Source: Trematomus loennbergii
Lineage: Eukaryota > Chordata > Actinopteri > Perciformes > Nototheniidae
Assembly: GCA_012861695.1 (NCBI GenBank)
Contig: JAAOOA010000060.1
Span: 4,043,183 to 4,107,182 of the forward strand
Direction of reading: 5' to 3'
Length of the DNA: 64,000 bases
Part shown: positions 1 to 11,315 of the stretch, piece by piece
Layout of the letters: each line of letters begins with the position of its first letter
How positions within the stretch are numbered: the stretch's first letter is position 1
Position numbers and translations under genes: made by a program
Notes under the pieces: generated by a model
The model's database searches: none
What the model saw: the letters and a program-made list of their open reading frames with translations, nothing else
Told to the model about the DNA's origin: nothing

Positions 1-314
1 AGCTGGCCTCCGTCACTTGTTTACTGCAGCAGAGTTTGTGGCTTAAGTTTCACAGCCTGGTCTGTTCCCTGAAGGCTGGCAGCACGCCACTGGACAAATG
101 TCCAGATTTTCAATTGTGTGCCACTGCCAGTAAGAGCTGCTCGGCCACCACTGCTATTCTTACCACTTAATACAAGTCCACTGGGGCTGTTGGCTCTGTC
201 ACCAGCTGGGGTTTACCAGGGGATTTTAAAGTGGTTTGCCTTGTAAATTTATATCAGGCAGTCTATACGGGCTGATAATATTTGTATCTTAATGTTTCCA
301 TGTTTCCTTTGCAG
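1..314 (+). other. p4hb: p4hb intron end (window enters the gene mid-way)
   Basis: No open coding exon is recognisable here. The stretch ends in a TTTGCAG splice acceptor at 308-314, directly before the first visible p4hb exon. The first two thirds of the gene (signal peptide, domain a, most of domain b) must lie upstream of the window. Confidence 0.7.
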
Positions 315-3300
315 TTTGATGAAGGGCGCAACACCTTTGACGGAGAGCTGACCAAAGAAGACCTCCTGGCTTTCGTCAAGTCCAACCAGCTGCCTCTGGT
401 CATCGAGTTCACAGAGCAGGTAATGAGCCATGCACATCAGCGGGACCATTATTATCTCTTTCCCAACTCACACCACTGTCTGTAACAAGTACAAGCGTCA
501 TTCTTAGATGTCAAACTCGTGTATTTGTGTTTTCTGCAGACCGCCCCAAAAATCTTTGGTGGAGAAATCAAGTCCCACATCCTCATGTTCCTGCCCAAAA
601 CTGCCAAAGACTTTGATGACAAAATGGACGAATTTAAGAAAGCCGCAGAGGGATTCAAGGGCAAGGTGTGTGAACCGTCTCAAAGTGCCTTCCAAATGTG
701 ACCTACATTCAGTATTGAATCTTACACTTTGCTCAGATAGGATGTTTTGAATGACCACTTCCGTCTCGTCCTCCCAGATCCTGTTCATCTTCATCGACAG
801 CGACGTGGACGACAACCAGCGCATCCTGGAGTTCTTCGGCTTGAAGAAAGAGGAGTGCCCCGCCATCCGCCTCATCACCCTGGAGGACGAGATGACCAAG
901 TACAAGCCCGAGAGTCAGGCCATCACAGCAGAGAGCATCATCGGCTTCTGCAAACTGTTCGCTGAGGGCAAACTCAAGGTGAGAGGAGGACTGGTTAGTG
1001 ATGGCAGCACATGTATGTCATGGCGAAACGTGATTTTTAATATTGAGGTATTTCTCCTCCCCCAGCCCCACCTCATGAGTCAGGACATCCCTGAAGACTG
1101 GGACAAAACCCCCGTCAAGATTTTGGTGGGAAAGAACTTTGAGGAGATCGTCTTCCATCCCTCCAAGAACGTCTTTGTGGAGTTCTGTAAGAGCCTCTTC
1201 TTTCCCTTGAATTGTCATGACTTGCTGTTGTGAAGGTGTCCACCTGACTAGAGGGGCATTTTGCAGTCAAAGCTTGGCTGCTCAGTTGGTGGGAGACTTT
1301 ACTTTCCCCCGTGCTAAGCCCCTTCCAAATACCAAGCCTTGATGCCCACTCACCCTCACAGCCCACCCTCTGACTTGGTTACCAGACCCTTAAAAAAAAA
1401 AAGGCTTGTTAAATATAGCTGCTGGATGGTTTCTTTATACAGTGATCCACATCTAAAGGTGCACTATTCTTGGTGGAATTTTCCATCGATGGCTATTTAA
1501 ATACAGATTATAGTAATGCTCAGTGGGTATTCCCTGAAAGCAAATGGAATGGAGGGGGGGGGTTATTTCCTGGCCAGTCTAAGGGGAACAGGGTCATGAA
1601 TCTGAGGCTGCATGCATCGACTCACCACAGCATAACATAATAGGAACATTTCAACAAAATCCACGTTTCCCTTTTATCTGTAGTGTTAGCTATTACTCTG
1701 GATTGTTTTGGTGTGAGTGTCAGTGTTTGGGCTAAAGGCAATAGAGGTGTGTTGTCTGAAATATATTGGAACTACATGGCATTCTGCTTGTTGTCCTCAA
1801 AGTGCCATAACGAAAATTAAAAAAAACTCAATAGCAATGCTTCTTCCTGACCCGGGAGACAATCCACAGACCTTGTTGTGAGCAGTTTCGTGTAAAACCC
1901 ATGTTCTTTTTACACCACTTCACAATTGCCAACTGTTTCACCAGACAGAAGATAGCATGCATCTTACTCATGGATCAGAGGATTGAGACATTGCGAGATT
2001 TAAGAATAATAATGTTGTCCTCCTCGCCTGATCAGCAACATTAGCGAGCAACGTGAGCTCAGGAGAACCCCGCCCATGACAAGATGAACGCTTTCTTCCT
2101 CACTGTGAAAATAGAAAAACAGTTCCTTCATAAAACAGCTCACAGCAAGATCTGGGGCCTCATTTATAAAGGGATATACGCTCAAAAAATGGCGTACGCC
2201 AGTTTCTACGCAATGTTTGCGATTTTAATAAAATACTAACTTGACGGGAAAATGTGCGGTCCTCCACGCAAACTCTAACCCATGCGTACGCACTAAGCAC
2301 ACAAACGGGAGAGACGAGAAACTGCGACACCGTTGGCAGAAGGAAGAATGGAGAGAAATATGTGGAAATAATACCATAAATAAAATGTTACCTCATTTAT
2401 CAAATATGAAGAATTCATTTTCAAACATTGATTAAAGCCAATCTTTAAATGATTAAACAAACGCCTGTTTGAGACTCCTCAGTGCACACAAAAAAACTTG
2501 GAGAAATAAATAAATACAGATATGTTATTTAAAACCACCTCGAATATGTTGTGTTAATGTTATGAAGTGTTTTCTCATAAATGATGCGGTAAGCAGGAGG
2601 ACAGAATTACATCTAAACTGACGCCGTTTTGCTTTTCTATAGGTTGTAGATACGAGCATGGTTTTATATACTATCACGTTTAATCGTGTTTTATGCCGTT
2701 TGCCAAGACTTGATAAGTCGCTCGTAAAACAGGAGGTATGGAAACTAAGAACACCATATGTGGTAAATTGTACAGCTAATATAACACAAGTTATAGTTGT
2801 ATTTCCTTTAACTGGTGGATTATGGATATATAGTTGCTGATCGACAGCTGGAACACAAACCACCAAATACAAACAAAATAATTCAGATCCAGTCGTCATG
2901 ACTCCACTCCGGAGGGATTCCCCGATCATTTCTTACAGTTTCTCATCAAGGGGGGTCTCCTGTCCCCGGGACAAACACACTGCCTGAGGAAGGTTATGTG
3001 TATTTTTTTTGTCATTAACTTTTTTCGGACCACTTATTTATTTATTTAGGTGACGATCCGACCTCCATGCTGCTACTCTGGTTCAAACTGCATCCACCAA
3101 ACAATATGATTTATCTCCACCTCCTCAAAATAACCCAATATAAAGGGAAACGGGCGTAGGAAGTGCAGTACGCACTTCCCTCGCCGGTACGCAATGTTTT
3201 GTGAATCGGAACATTTCGGTACCTATTTTTTTGCTTTGTACTACGTAAGCAACCTTCCCACGTGAATCCTACGCAAGGCGTTATAAATGAGGCCCCAGAT

Positions 3301-6300
3301 CACCACTAGCGATGCCCCATTTAGTTCTGTTAAATTAGGGATGAAATAATATAATAAATGGAGAAACTGAGTACAGTAAAATATAATGAAATATGACAAA
3401 TACTATATTCAAAGTGGAGAGCTGTGCAGATTTAAACAGAGGTAGTGTTTTTCTGGGATGGATAATAAGAGGCTGTAATGAAATATCAAATGATATTTTT
3501 AATTCTCATCAGTGAACGAGCCAGAGTGTCCAGTATATTTAGTCTGTTATTAACTCTAAATCACTTTTCCAGATGCACCTTGGTGTGGACACTGCAAACA
3601 GCTGACTCCCATCTGGGAGAAGCTGGGAGAGAAGTTTATGGACAACGCTGATATCGTCGTGGCTAAGATGGACTCCACAGCCAATGAGATCGAGACGGTC
3701 AAGGTCCACAGTTTCCCCACCCTCAAGTTCTTCCCCGCAGGAGACGAGCGCAAGGTGAGCGTTTCCCACCAACATTTGATATTCTGAAATACAATATATT
3801 TTGGCATCATCTCGCTCATCTTCAGGATCTCCTGTACATAAACCGTGGCCGGATTGGCTTCTCACTAGCGCCTCTTGATTCATGTTTAGAATCTGAGATC
3901 GCTGGCCGCGTGAGTTTCTGCACGATTATGTTGCTGTTTGGTCCTTAAAGATTCCTGCCTGATGACTTCACTCTCTGCTCAGCCTGCACCTGCTCTACCA
4001 TGCCAGCTGTCCGTTTAGCCACCATCTGAAATGAGTGTTTTATCGTTGGGTCACCCCATCGTAATTCTAAGGATTAGCTCATGATTCTTCTTAGAAGAAA
4101 CCAACATAAGACTCAAGAACAGGAGCCATGAATAGCTGTGTGGCAGGCCGGTCATTATTGTCATGAAATGCAAGCACAGACAATAATTGATCAGTTCAGA
4201 GGTCGTTTGAGTGCCACTTTTGAGAAACCGGAAGCATGCCACGTTTTATGAGTGGCCAAGACCCTGTTTACACTTACTTTTTTATTAAAGCTGTCGCACT
4301 GTGATCGGTTTACCCAAGATTTATATTTAAAGCGTCATCAAGACACAAAACATTCAAATCCCTCGGAGGTGGTCTTTTTTTTATCACCAGTTGGTTTTCA
4401 AATTGTGTAAGCTTGCTTTGTCTCAAATGTTCAAACAGTCCTTAGAGAGGTACTATGAGTTCGTCGAACATGATGGGTAATTAGACCAGCCTGCATCACA
4501 AGGACTAGTCCCAGCCTGTATTATTTTTAATTTCATTCACTGAAACACAAGTTAAAAACAACACATTTGGTCTTTGCAAATGGAAATAATCATGAGTTTT
4601 ATTGGTTTATATGGATCTGCTCCAAGTGTTGCGTTTTTCTTTTGGAACACATGCACTCGTGTTTGCATCTTCTAGACTTTTGTTTGGGCTCGAGTTAAAA
4701 CACAATCGTTGACGTTTTACCAAAAATCATGTCTGGTCAACAGGTGATCGATTACAACGGGGAGAGAACACTGGAGGGCTTCAGTAAGTTCCTGGAGAGC
4801 GGCGGTAAAGATGGCGGCGCCCCCGCAGGAGACGACGATGACGATATGGACGCAGAGGTAAGATCAACAGAGACCTCAACCCCTGATCCCAAAGCCGTCT
4901 GAGGACTGAAAATCTGTTCAAATCATCTTTATGTATTTTCCACACAAATGTATGCAGTCAGTGTTCTGTAGGACTGTTTACATGTATCTTAGTACACAAA
5001 CAAACACAGCTATTCTGATACCAAACACCAGTGGGGATTTATCCATATTGAGGAGGGGCTCCATTAGTGAGGAAACTAGAGATGGCTGTGACTAAAACAA
5101 GAGCAACAGCTGCTGCTGGATCCATCTGTTCAGAGGCTGATTGTTCCCATCCATTGTTTCATGACTAATCAGTGTTGAGGGAATGGCTTTATGCTACAGT
5201 TGCATTGTTTAAAATAAAGCCTAATGTTTTCAACCACAATATATTCAATACTTAAACCTTGTCAGAAAGTAATCACTGCCAACAATGGCAGCCAACCTAA
5301 ACTATTTCAAGGAGAGATTCTGATGTATTATTATGTTTTTATTTTGCATTACTATTCATTGTGTTTTAAAATCTGTACTTCTGCACATCTGATTATTAGG
5401 CTACTTTATACTGGTTTTTCCTCTCTGCATAGGATTGTTTTTCACTCATGTTCTCATTTCCAATAAATCTAAAGCAGGGATGGGCAAATGGCGGCCCAGG
5501 GGCCCCCACCTCCTCTTTTGCGGCCCTCAGATTAATTTATAAACAACGTAATTAATAAGGTTTAGTTTTTTTTTATAGCTTGTAGTACTGATACCGTCCA
5601 CTAGACTCCTAGTTACGTCGCGAAAACCGCAAAATAATCTGACGCGTTTGTGTGTATTGTGTTTGTTTCCCGGGGAAACACTCACAAGAAACACGGCTGT
5701 TGTTATGCCTGCTGTGACGTTAAGTTACCGCTTGTAATTATGCCTTTACGAGCTTCAAAGTTGTATTTATCATCTGAATTTGGCGAAACAAGTTTAATAT
5801 TCTAAAAACCAAGACTTTGTTTATTTGATATCAGATCCTGCCGTGTTATCGATGATTACTATACGCTTTTCGTTCATAATTTCAGCGGGAGTTGACAGGT
5901 GCCTGTGTTCATTCCCCTTATTGTGGAATAAGGGAATGCAGAGTCAGACTACAAGTGTCTTAGGTTCAAGTTAGACAACTAATGTCTGGTTAGTGTTCAT
6001 GACTTCATGTTTATGTCATCTTAATGGTTCATCTTAATGCACACACATTTTCCGTGCTGTCCAATAGTTTAAAATAGTTTTATTCCACTGTTAAATAACC
6101 TGTTCAATACAAACATGCCACTTGTAAACATTAAATAACATTTCTGTGAACTGATATTTGTTTAGTGAGCTTATTAGAGGATGCTCCCTGAAAGATTGTA
6201 AAATGTCAATGAAGATGTCAGACTTAGTATATTTGTTAATAATTACATACAAACATGGAATTTGTGTGTGTGTGTTCCAAGTGAATCTGCGGCCCCCTGG

Positions 6301-7091
6301 TGGCCAGTACATCAATTAGGTGGCCCCCACCACCATCCAAGTTGCCCATCCCTGCTCTAGAGCAAAGGTCTACATTTATTGAGAAAAGATCTAGATAACC
6401 ATGTTTTGAATTGTCAAAATTATTTTCATCCAAGCAAATCTTCAATCAGTATTTGTTGGCTTTTAGTCTTTTAAAAAACATTTTCACTCATAAACTCTCC
6501 TACTTGCTGCAGAGAGAGGACTATCAGCAATCCAACTGCACCATGAATTACATTTATAGAAGTATAATAAAAAAAGGTCTTGCATCATTAGAATGAATTT
6601 TTAATTTCTTTACGTTGTAGAACTGAAAGAAAATAATTGTACTTATTAAATTCAAATTGAGGATTTTGTTTCAGAATGACATCTCCTTTTGATGGTGTCA
6701 TCCTAAAATATGACACAAATATGCGACAACTGGTGCTTTTATTTATATTAATATACCTTGTATTTTCTTCTAATATGGTGTAACTGTCATGAAATGTATT
6801 TTGGTTGACAAAATATTGACACTGACATTTTTGAAAATCATCAGGAATAGGGACATGATTGAGGGTAAAGAATAGAAGGGAATGTAGTGACAACACTGAT
6901 GCCATAGTTTAATATCTGTATGATAAAAATGTATAGCTCGGCCACGGCGCTCGCTGTAGAGAAGACCAGCACGCTGAATGCTTCTGTCTTAACAACCCTC
7001 TGCTCGTCCACTCCAGGATTTAGATGATGTGGACGAAGGACAGGACATGGACTCTGATGGCGAGGACGACGACGGTCACGACGAGTTGTAA
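315..7091 (+). CDS. p4hb: Protein disulfide isomerase A1 / prolyl 4-hydroxylase beta subunit, 3' part (7 exons)
   Basis: ER-lumen thiol oxidoreductase that makes and shuffles disulfides and is the beta subunit of collagen prolyl 4-hydroxylase. Visible coding exons are 315-419, 540-665, 778-978, 1066-1186, 3573-3754, 4744-4857 and 7017-7091, all with AG/GT borders and consistent phase, giving about 307 C-terminal residues. They cover the end of domain b, domain b' ([25 protein letters not shown]), domain a' with the catalytic APWCGHCK motif split across a phase-1 intron (exons 4/5), the [15 protein letters not shown] thioredoxin core, and the acidic c tail. The tail ends GHDEL-stop: an HDEL retrieval signal rather than the usual vertebrate KDEL. 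The match to vertebrate P4HB runs the whole length with no breaks. The 5' exons are outside the window. The longest introns carry transposons (2154-3296 and 5475-6354). Confidence 0.96.
2154..3296. mobile_element. Non-autonomous DNA transposon (MITE) in p4hb intron
   Basis: The terminal inverted repeats read GGGGCCTCATTTATAA at the left and TTATAAATGAGGCCCC at the right. The bases immediately outside are AGATCT and AGATCA, consistent with a short target duplication. The 1.14-kb interior contains many subterminal TACGCA-type words and no transposase frame. Superfamily is uncertain; Harbinger-like is plausible. Confidence 0.8.
5475..6354. mobile_element. Non-autonomous hAT element in p4hb intron
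   Basis: The ends are CAGGGATGGGCAA and TTGCCCATCCCTG, a hAT-style inverted repeat. Flanking 8-mers ATCTAAAG and CTCTAGAG agree at 6 of 8 positions, as expected for an ageing 8-bp target duplication. No transposase is encoded. A truncated relative in the opposite orientation lies at 16239-16511 inside anapc11. Confidence 0.8.
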
Positions 7092-8500
7092 GAGCTGGCA
7101 GAGGAGAGAGAGGAGACGAGTCCCGCCCCTACCCTCCAACCATCACCACCATCACTTCCTCGTGGCCCTGTCCTGTGAACATTAATACTTCCCCCTTAAC
7201 TTCCTCTCAGTCATCCATCAGTGGCGTGGCAGGGCTTTTTTTTTGCCAGCCACATCTCCATCCTCACAACATCTGGCCAGACTCGTCTTGTCCCACGAGG
7301 GAGGGGGGGGACTCTGTGGAAGAGCGCAGCACCTCCGTGGGAGACCTCAATGCCTTCTGCTCCACATCAGCTGTTTGCCTTGTATATTTAAACCAAATGT
7401 AAAAACGGCATTGAGATCCATTTTTCATAATGTTTACTTTTCTCCTGTTGAATTTGCTCTCCTCCTCCTTAAGAAAAACTAAAGAAAAAAGAAAAGCCTT
7501 ACCATGTTCAGTGTGGGTATGAGCTTGATTAATGTTGTAACCTGTATTTGTAGGTAAGGGGGGGGGGGCTGCTGATGTTCTTTCCTCCTGAGGGAAGCCC
7601 AGAGTTTTATGTGGAGGTTTTGTAAGGACTCTCAGGGGACAAGGGGCCATCCTGTAAAATGTGTTTATTTTGCAACATCTTCACTAAAATACACCCCTCA
7701 CAGCTAATCCAGTGTAGCTAACCCCCCCCGTTTTCTTTCTTTAGGTGGAGGGGTGAGTCTACTTTTCATTTCATTCCTTTATAATCCCTCGGTTCAGTCT
7801 CCTCATATCCGCTACTGACTCTTTTTCTAAAAAAGGAAACTTTGGGGGAAAAAAACCCTTTTTTTATTTAATTGCTTTCACAGGTTTTTTATTAATTTAG
7901 GATTTGTCATTGTTAACGATGTGCCCAGCTGTAGCCAGCTGTTGGGGCAGAGTTGGCCCCCAGACACGCTCTCAGACCTGGGATGGTTTCTGAGCCCGTT
8001 GTGACGGGTCGCACTGCATTCATGCCTGATCAGAGATTCACTGTGGTTACTATGGTTACTAAAGCAGACAGATATTGGGAGTTTACTGTTCAGATTGGTC
8101 TGAGAGAAGTGTCTGTATCTGAGGTGGGAGGGAACAAGTGCACAGCCCCAGCCCTCACCCATTATGTACCGCCTTTTGGCTCCACCCAACACCCTTGTTG
8201 CTGCCGTGTGTGTCTTTGAGAGGGAGAGAAAGAGAGAGAATGCTGTGTGAATGTTGTATAAAGTGCAAGCTGAATGACTAGTTCATGTTTTCTGGTTGTC
8301 CATGAACAGAGAGTGATTGACTGCGTGTGTTGTGAGGCAGAAGGGGGCGGCGGGGGGGGCTTGAGTAAAGGTGATGGGATCAACAGCTACAGCGGTGGGG
8401 GAACTTAAAACATTCCATCATGTCCAAATTGATGTGGAAAAACGTGAAATGGTGGCCAATAAAAAAAAAAATGAGGAAAATAAACAATTGTCGTCATTTT
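7092..8500 (+). other. p4hb: p4hb 3' UTR with poly(A) signals
   Basis: No further coding exon follows the stop codon. The stretch holds two AATAAA hexamers at 8458-8463 and 8479-8484, so a UTR of about 1.4 kb is likely. It contains several short G and A homopolymers. The exact cleavage site is inferred. Confidence 0.6.
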
Positions 8501-9063
8501 TTTTATTCATGAAGGGGAAAATTACATTACAATCAATGGCTGTTATAGAATCTTTAACCCCAATGGATGGATGATTTCACAATAAAAGGGGGCAAGCTGT
8601 GTACCGTGCAACATTACTTTAACATCTGAACAGAATACATGCAGGGCATAAACTTCTGCTTGTTTGTGAATAACATGTCCTTAAATTGTCAAAATGGCCT
8701 TTATAATGACACTTATAGAACCTTGTTTGATGGATGAATAGTCCAAACCCAAAATAGTTAACTATTGTTGGGGCAAAGAAAAGTAGTAAATGTGAACCCT
8801 TCAAGCACTGAGGTTTCACTATCACTCGACAATATTAGTCCAGCCTGGAACTCGACACATTTTAAAATATATAATTGTATTTAAGAATCCCACAAACTAA
8901 CTTTCATCTAGAGCCATCATCGGATCAAAAAGTGTAATTTGTTTCTATACTTTGACTTACGATGTAACATTGGAATCATCTCCCCATCATTCTGAGCTGT
9001 ACTTGATGTTTAGTGCTAATCACGCCAGACTAAGATGAACATGGTAAACATACTAACTGCATG
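8501..9063. other. Intergenic, no recognisable gene
   Basis: AT-rich spacer with frequent stops in all frames. I see no splice-framed exon, RNA gene or clear repeat ends here. Confidence 0.5.
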
Positions 9064-9411
9064 TTAAAGGTAGGGTATGTAATTGTGGAGAAAGCAGATC
9101 GAGTGCGCTAGAATTTGAAAGTACACAACTGGAACAAATCTGCCTCTTCCTTCAGACTTCCTTACAGAGCCCTCCTCCAACACACACGAACGTGCACATG
9201 ACCAATGAGGGCACGAGATAAGTTTGTGCACAGATGGAAGGCTGACAGGCAGGTAGGCCATCCAGTTATTTTAGCCGGGCCGGCTAAAATGATTGGTCGT
9301 GCTTTTTACAGCGCTACGGCTTCCACAGATGAAATTATTTTATGTATTTATTGTCAAAGCACTTAATATACTCATTGCTATCGGGATGTTGAGAGCATAC
9401 CCCACCTTTAA
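9064..9411. mobile_element. MITE with TTAAAGGTAGGGTATG-type ends
   Basis: The left end TTAAAGGTAGGGTATG mirrors the right end CATACCCCACCTTTAA, with one extra base on one side. It is 348 bp with no coding capacity. This is a short non-autonomous element of a type common in fish genomes. Confidence 0.7.
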
Positions 9412-9525
9412 CATTGAAATAGGAAAAGTGTCTCTCACTTTTAATACAATTTTATAATTTGAAGTCTGCTTCCAGTGACCAGCCCCTCATCACAGCCCTT
9501 GGTGTCTCACTTGTTTTTATGTATT

Positions 9526-10293
9526 TTAAAGGAGCCCTATTATGCTCAATCTTCAGGTTGATATTAGTATTTTTGAGAGGAAAATCACGAGTTGACAGAT
9601 ATGATTTGATAATCCTAATAAACAGGATTTTGAAATATATTATAATGCTATCATTATCAAAAATAATGTAGTGCAGTGCAGGCTCCCAATTTCAAAATGT
9701 TCAGTATTAAACACTGATAAACTTAACTTAGGCTTTTCATTAAATCCACTATAATTTATGAGTTATTACTAGTTATACGGTGCATAAAGTCTTCGGGTGA
9801 CCTTTAAGTTCCATTGTAATCCCTGAATACAGTAAAAACTCCATCTACATTTGAAAATGCTTATTATAACACACCATACATCCACACTGCTAAACATACG
9901 TTATGATGACATGCAAAGAGTCATAATGTGGTGTAATGTAACTACATAGCCTACAATTGAATCATGTACTCTACTTTAGTACACTTTTGAGGGACTTGTC
10001 CTTGAGAAGCAATATAGAAAAGTATAATATATTAGGCCTACTTTAGATTAAACTATGTAAAACAATGCGCTAGCCAATAGAAGCGTAAGTGTTGCATAGT
10101 GATGTCATTATGTTACAGAATTAAACAGAAGTCCAATGGAGGTGTTTCAGGAGGGGTGGAGTCTGTGGGAGAGAAACTCCCTCTTGTGGGAACACAGGGA
10201 TTGTAGTCTTTGCAGACCATTTACATGCACAGAAAACTATATCACACACTACAGGAAAGGGAAACCCAAAAACCATAATGGGGCCTTTTTAAA
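9526..10293. mobile_element. MITE with TTTAAAGGAGCCCTATTATG-type ends
   Basis: The left terminus near 9526 and the right terminus (CATAATGGGGCCTTTTTAAA) are imperfect inverted repeats. Pieces of the same family (GGAACACAGGGATT, CCTTTGCAGACC) recur near 16560-16645 and 40380-40480. Noncoding. Confidence 0.65.
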
Positions 10294-11150
10294 GCTTGTT
10301 GACGTTAACATGAGTTTAAAGCACTGCCTGTAGACTCCTGTTACCAACAACACTGGTGTTGTTTTCACCTTCAGTGTGTGTGTACGTGTCTTCATGGCAG
10401 AGGGCGCTCCTGGAGACACCTGCTGTAGCGGGAACAAGCAGAGGAGGGTTAGAGTGGTTTTCCAGCTGTTTATATGTATGTCTGCATAAGTCCGCTGACT
10501 GGGATAACTTCCCAACCATGCAAGATGCAGTCATCAAACTTCACAGATGTGTAGTTAAGATCCAAATGAAGGTTGAGTTCAAAGATGGGCGGGGTCTGAG
10601 CTATGTAGGCAAAGCAGACAACGTTTTCGGTCCATTTAAAAAAGATATACCAATAATATTTCCCAGAGCCAAAGGTGATGATTTCTATTTTTTATTTATC
10701 CAGTCAACATAACACATTTACATTTGTTTTAAATATCTTTAAAAAACATATCTGATAGAGAAAAAGTCTTTAAAGCCTCACACAGACATGTTTTTTTATT
10801 TATTTCCAACTTGTAATAAAGAGGGTGATGCAAACCACTAATTTGGAAATGACCCATCCTCTGAGTGTAGAGTCAAACACCCTTTTCCCTCCATGCCCCT
10901 GCAGCTGGCACTGACACACTCCCGCTATATGAACTACTTTAACACCCTGTTTACCAAAAGCCCCCCTCACAACTATTTCAAAGTGGGCAGCATCTGGGTA
11001 TGTGTGGGTGCCTTCAGAGCAACAGGTTCCTGGCTGTCATGTCTGAAACCGTTACTTGTATCAGCGGCCTGGGACCGGCTGGTGGGGGGGATCTGACCAG
11101 AGGCCTACTCATCTTCCAAACATCGCCACTGGATCCTGAAATAGCCCCAC
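10294..11150 (+). other. Spacer upstream of ppp1r27
   Basis: No coding exon can be supported. It includes a CAGCTG E-box near 10903 about 250 bp before the TATA box. That would fit muscle expression of ppp1r27, but this is only a motif match. Confidence 0.3.
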
Positions 11151-11156
11151 AGAGAG

Positions 11157-11162
11157 TATAAA
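11157..11162 (+). promoter_or_regulatory. ppp1r27: TATA box of ppp1r27
   Basis: TATAAA sits in the context GAGTATAAAGAGCCC, about 155 bp before the ppp1r27 start codon. Transcription would start near 11190, leaving a short unspliced 5' UTR. Confidence 0.55.
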
Positions 11163-11315
11163 GAGCCCGCACGGAGGCCTGTTGAGGTGAAGGACGACAC
11201 AGAAGAAGCACTCTGAGCTCTTTTCAGATAATCTGCTTGGATTTTTCAAATTTGAAGAATATTCGTTGGATTTCACCAGTTTTTAAGCAAAAGTTAAATC
11301 AAACTTCTGCTCAGG

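Noticed and set aside
747..965. Arg/His-rich frame overlapping a p4hb exon
   Set aside because: Alternative frame of a well-supported p4hb exon.
10356..10712. 118-codon frame upstream of ppp1r27
   Set aside because: No recognisable domain or splice structure, starts in a GT-rich simple stretch and lies beside MITE fragments; probably noncoding.
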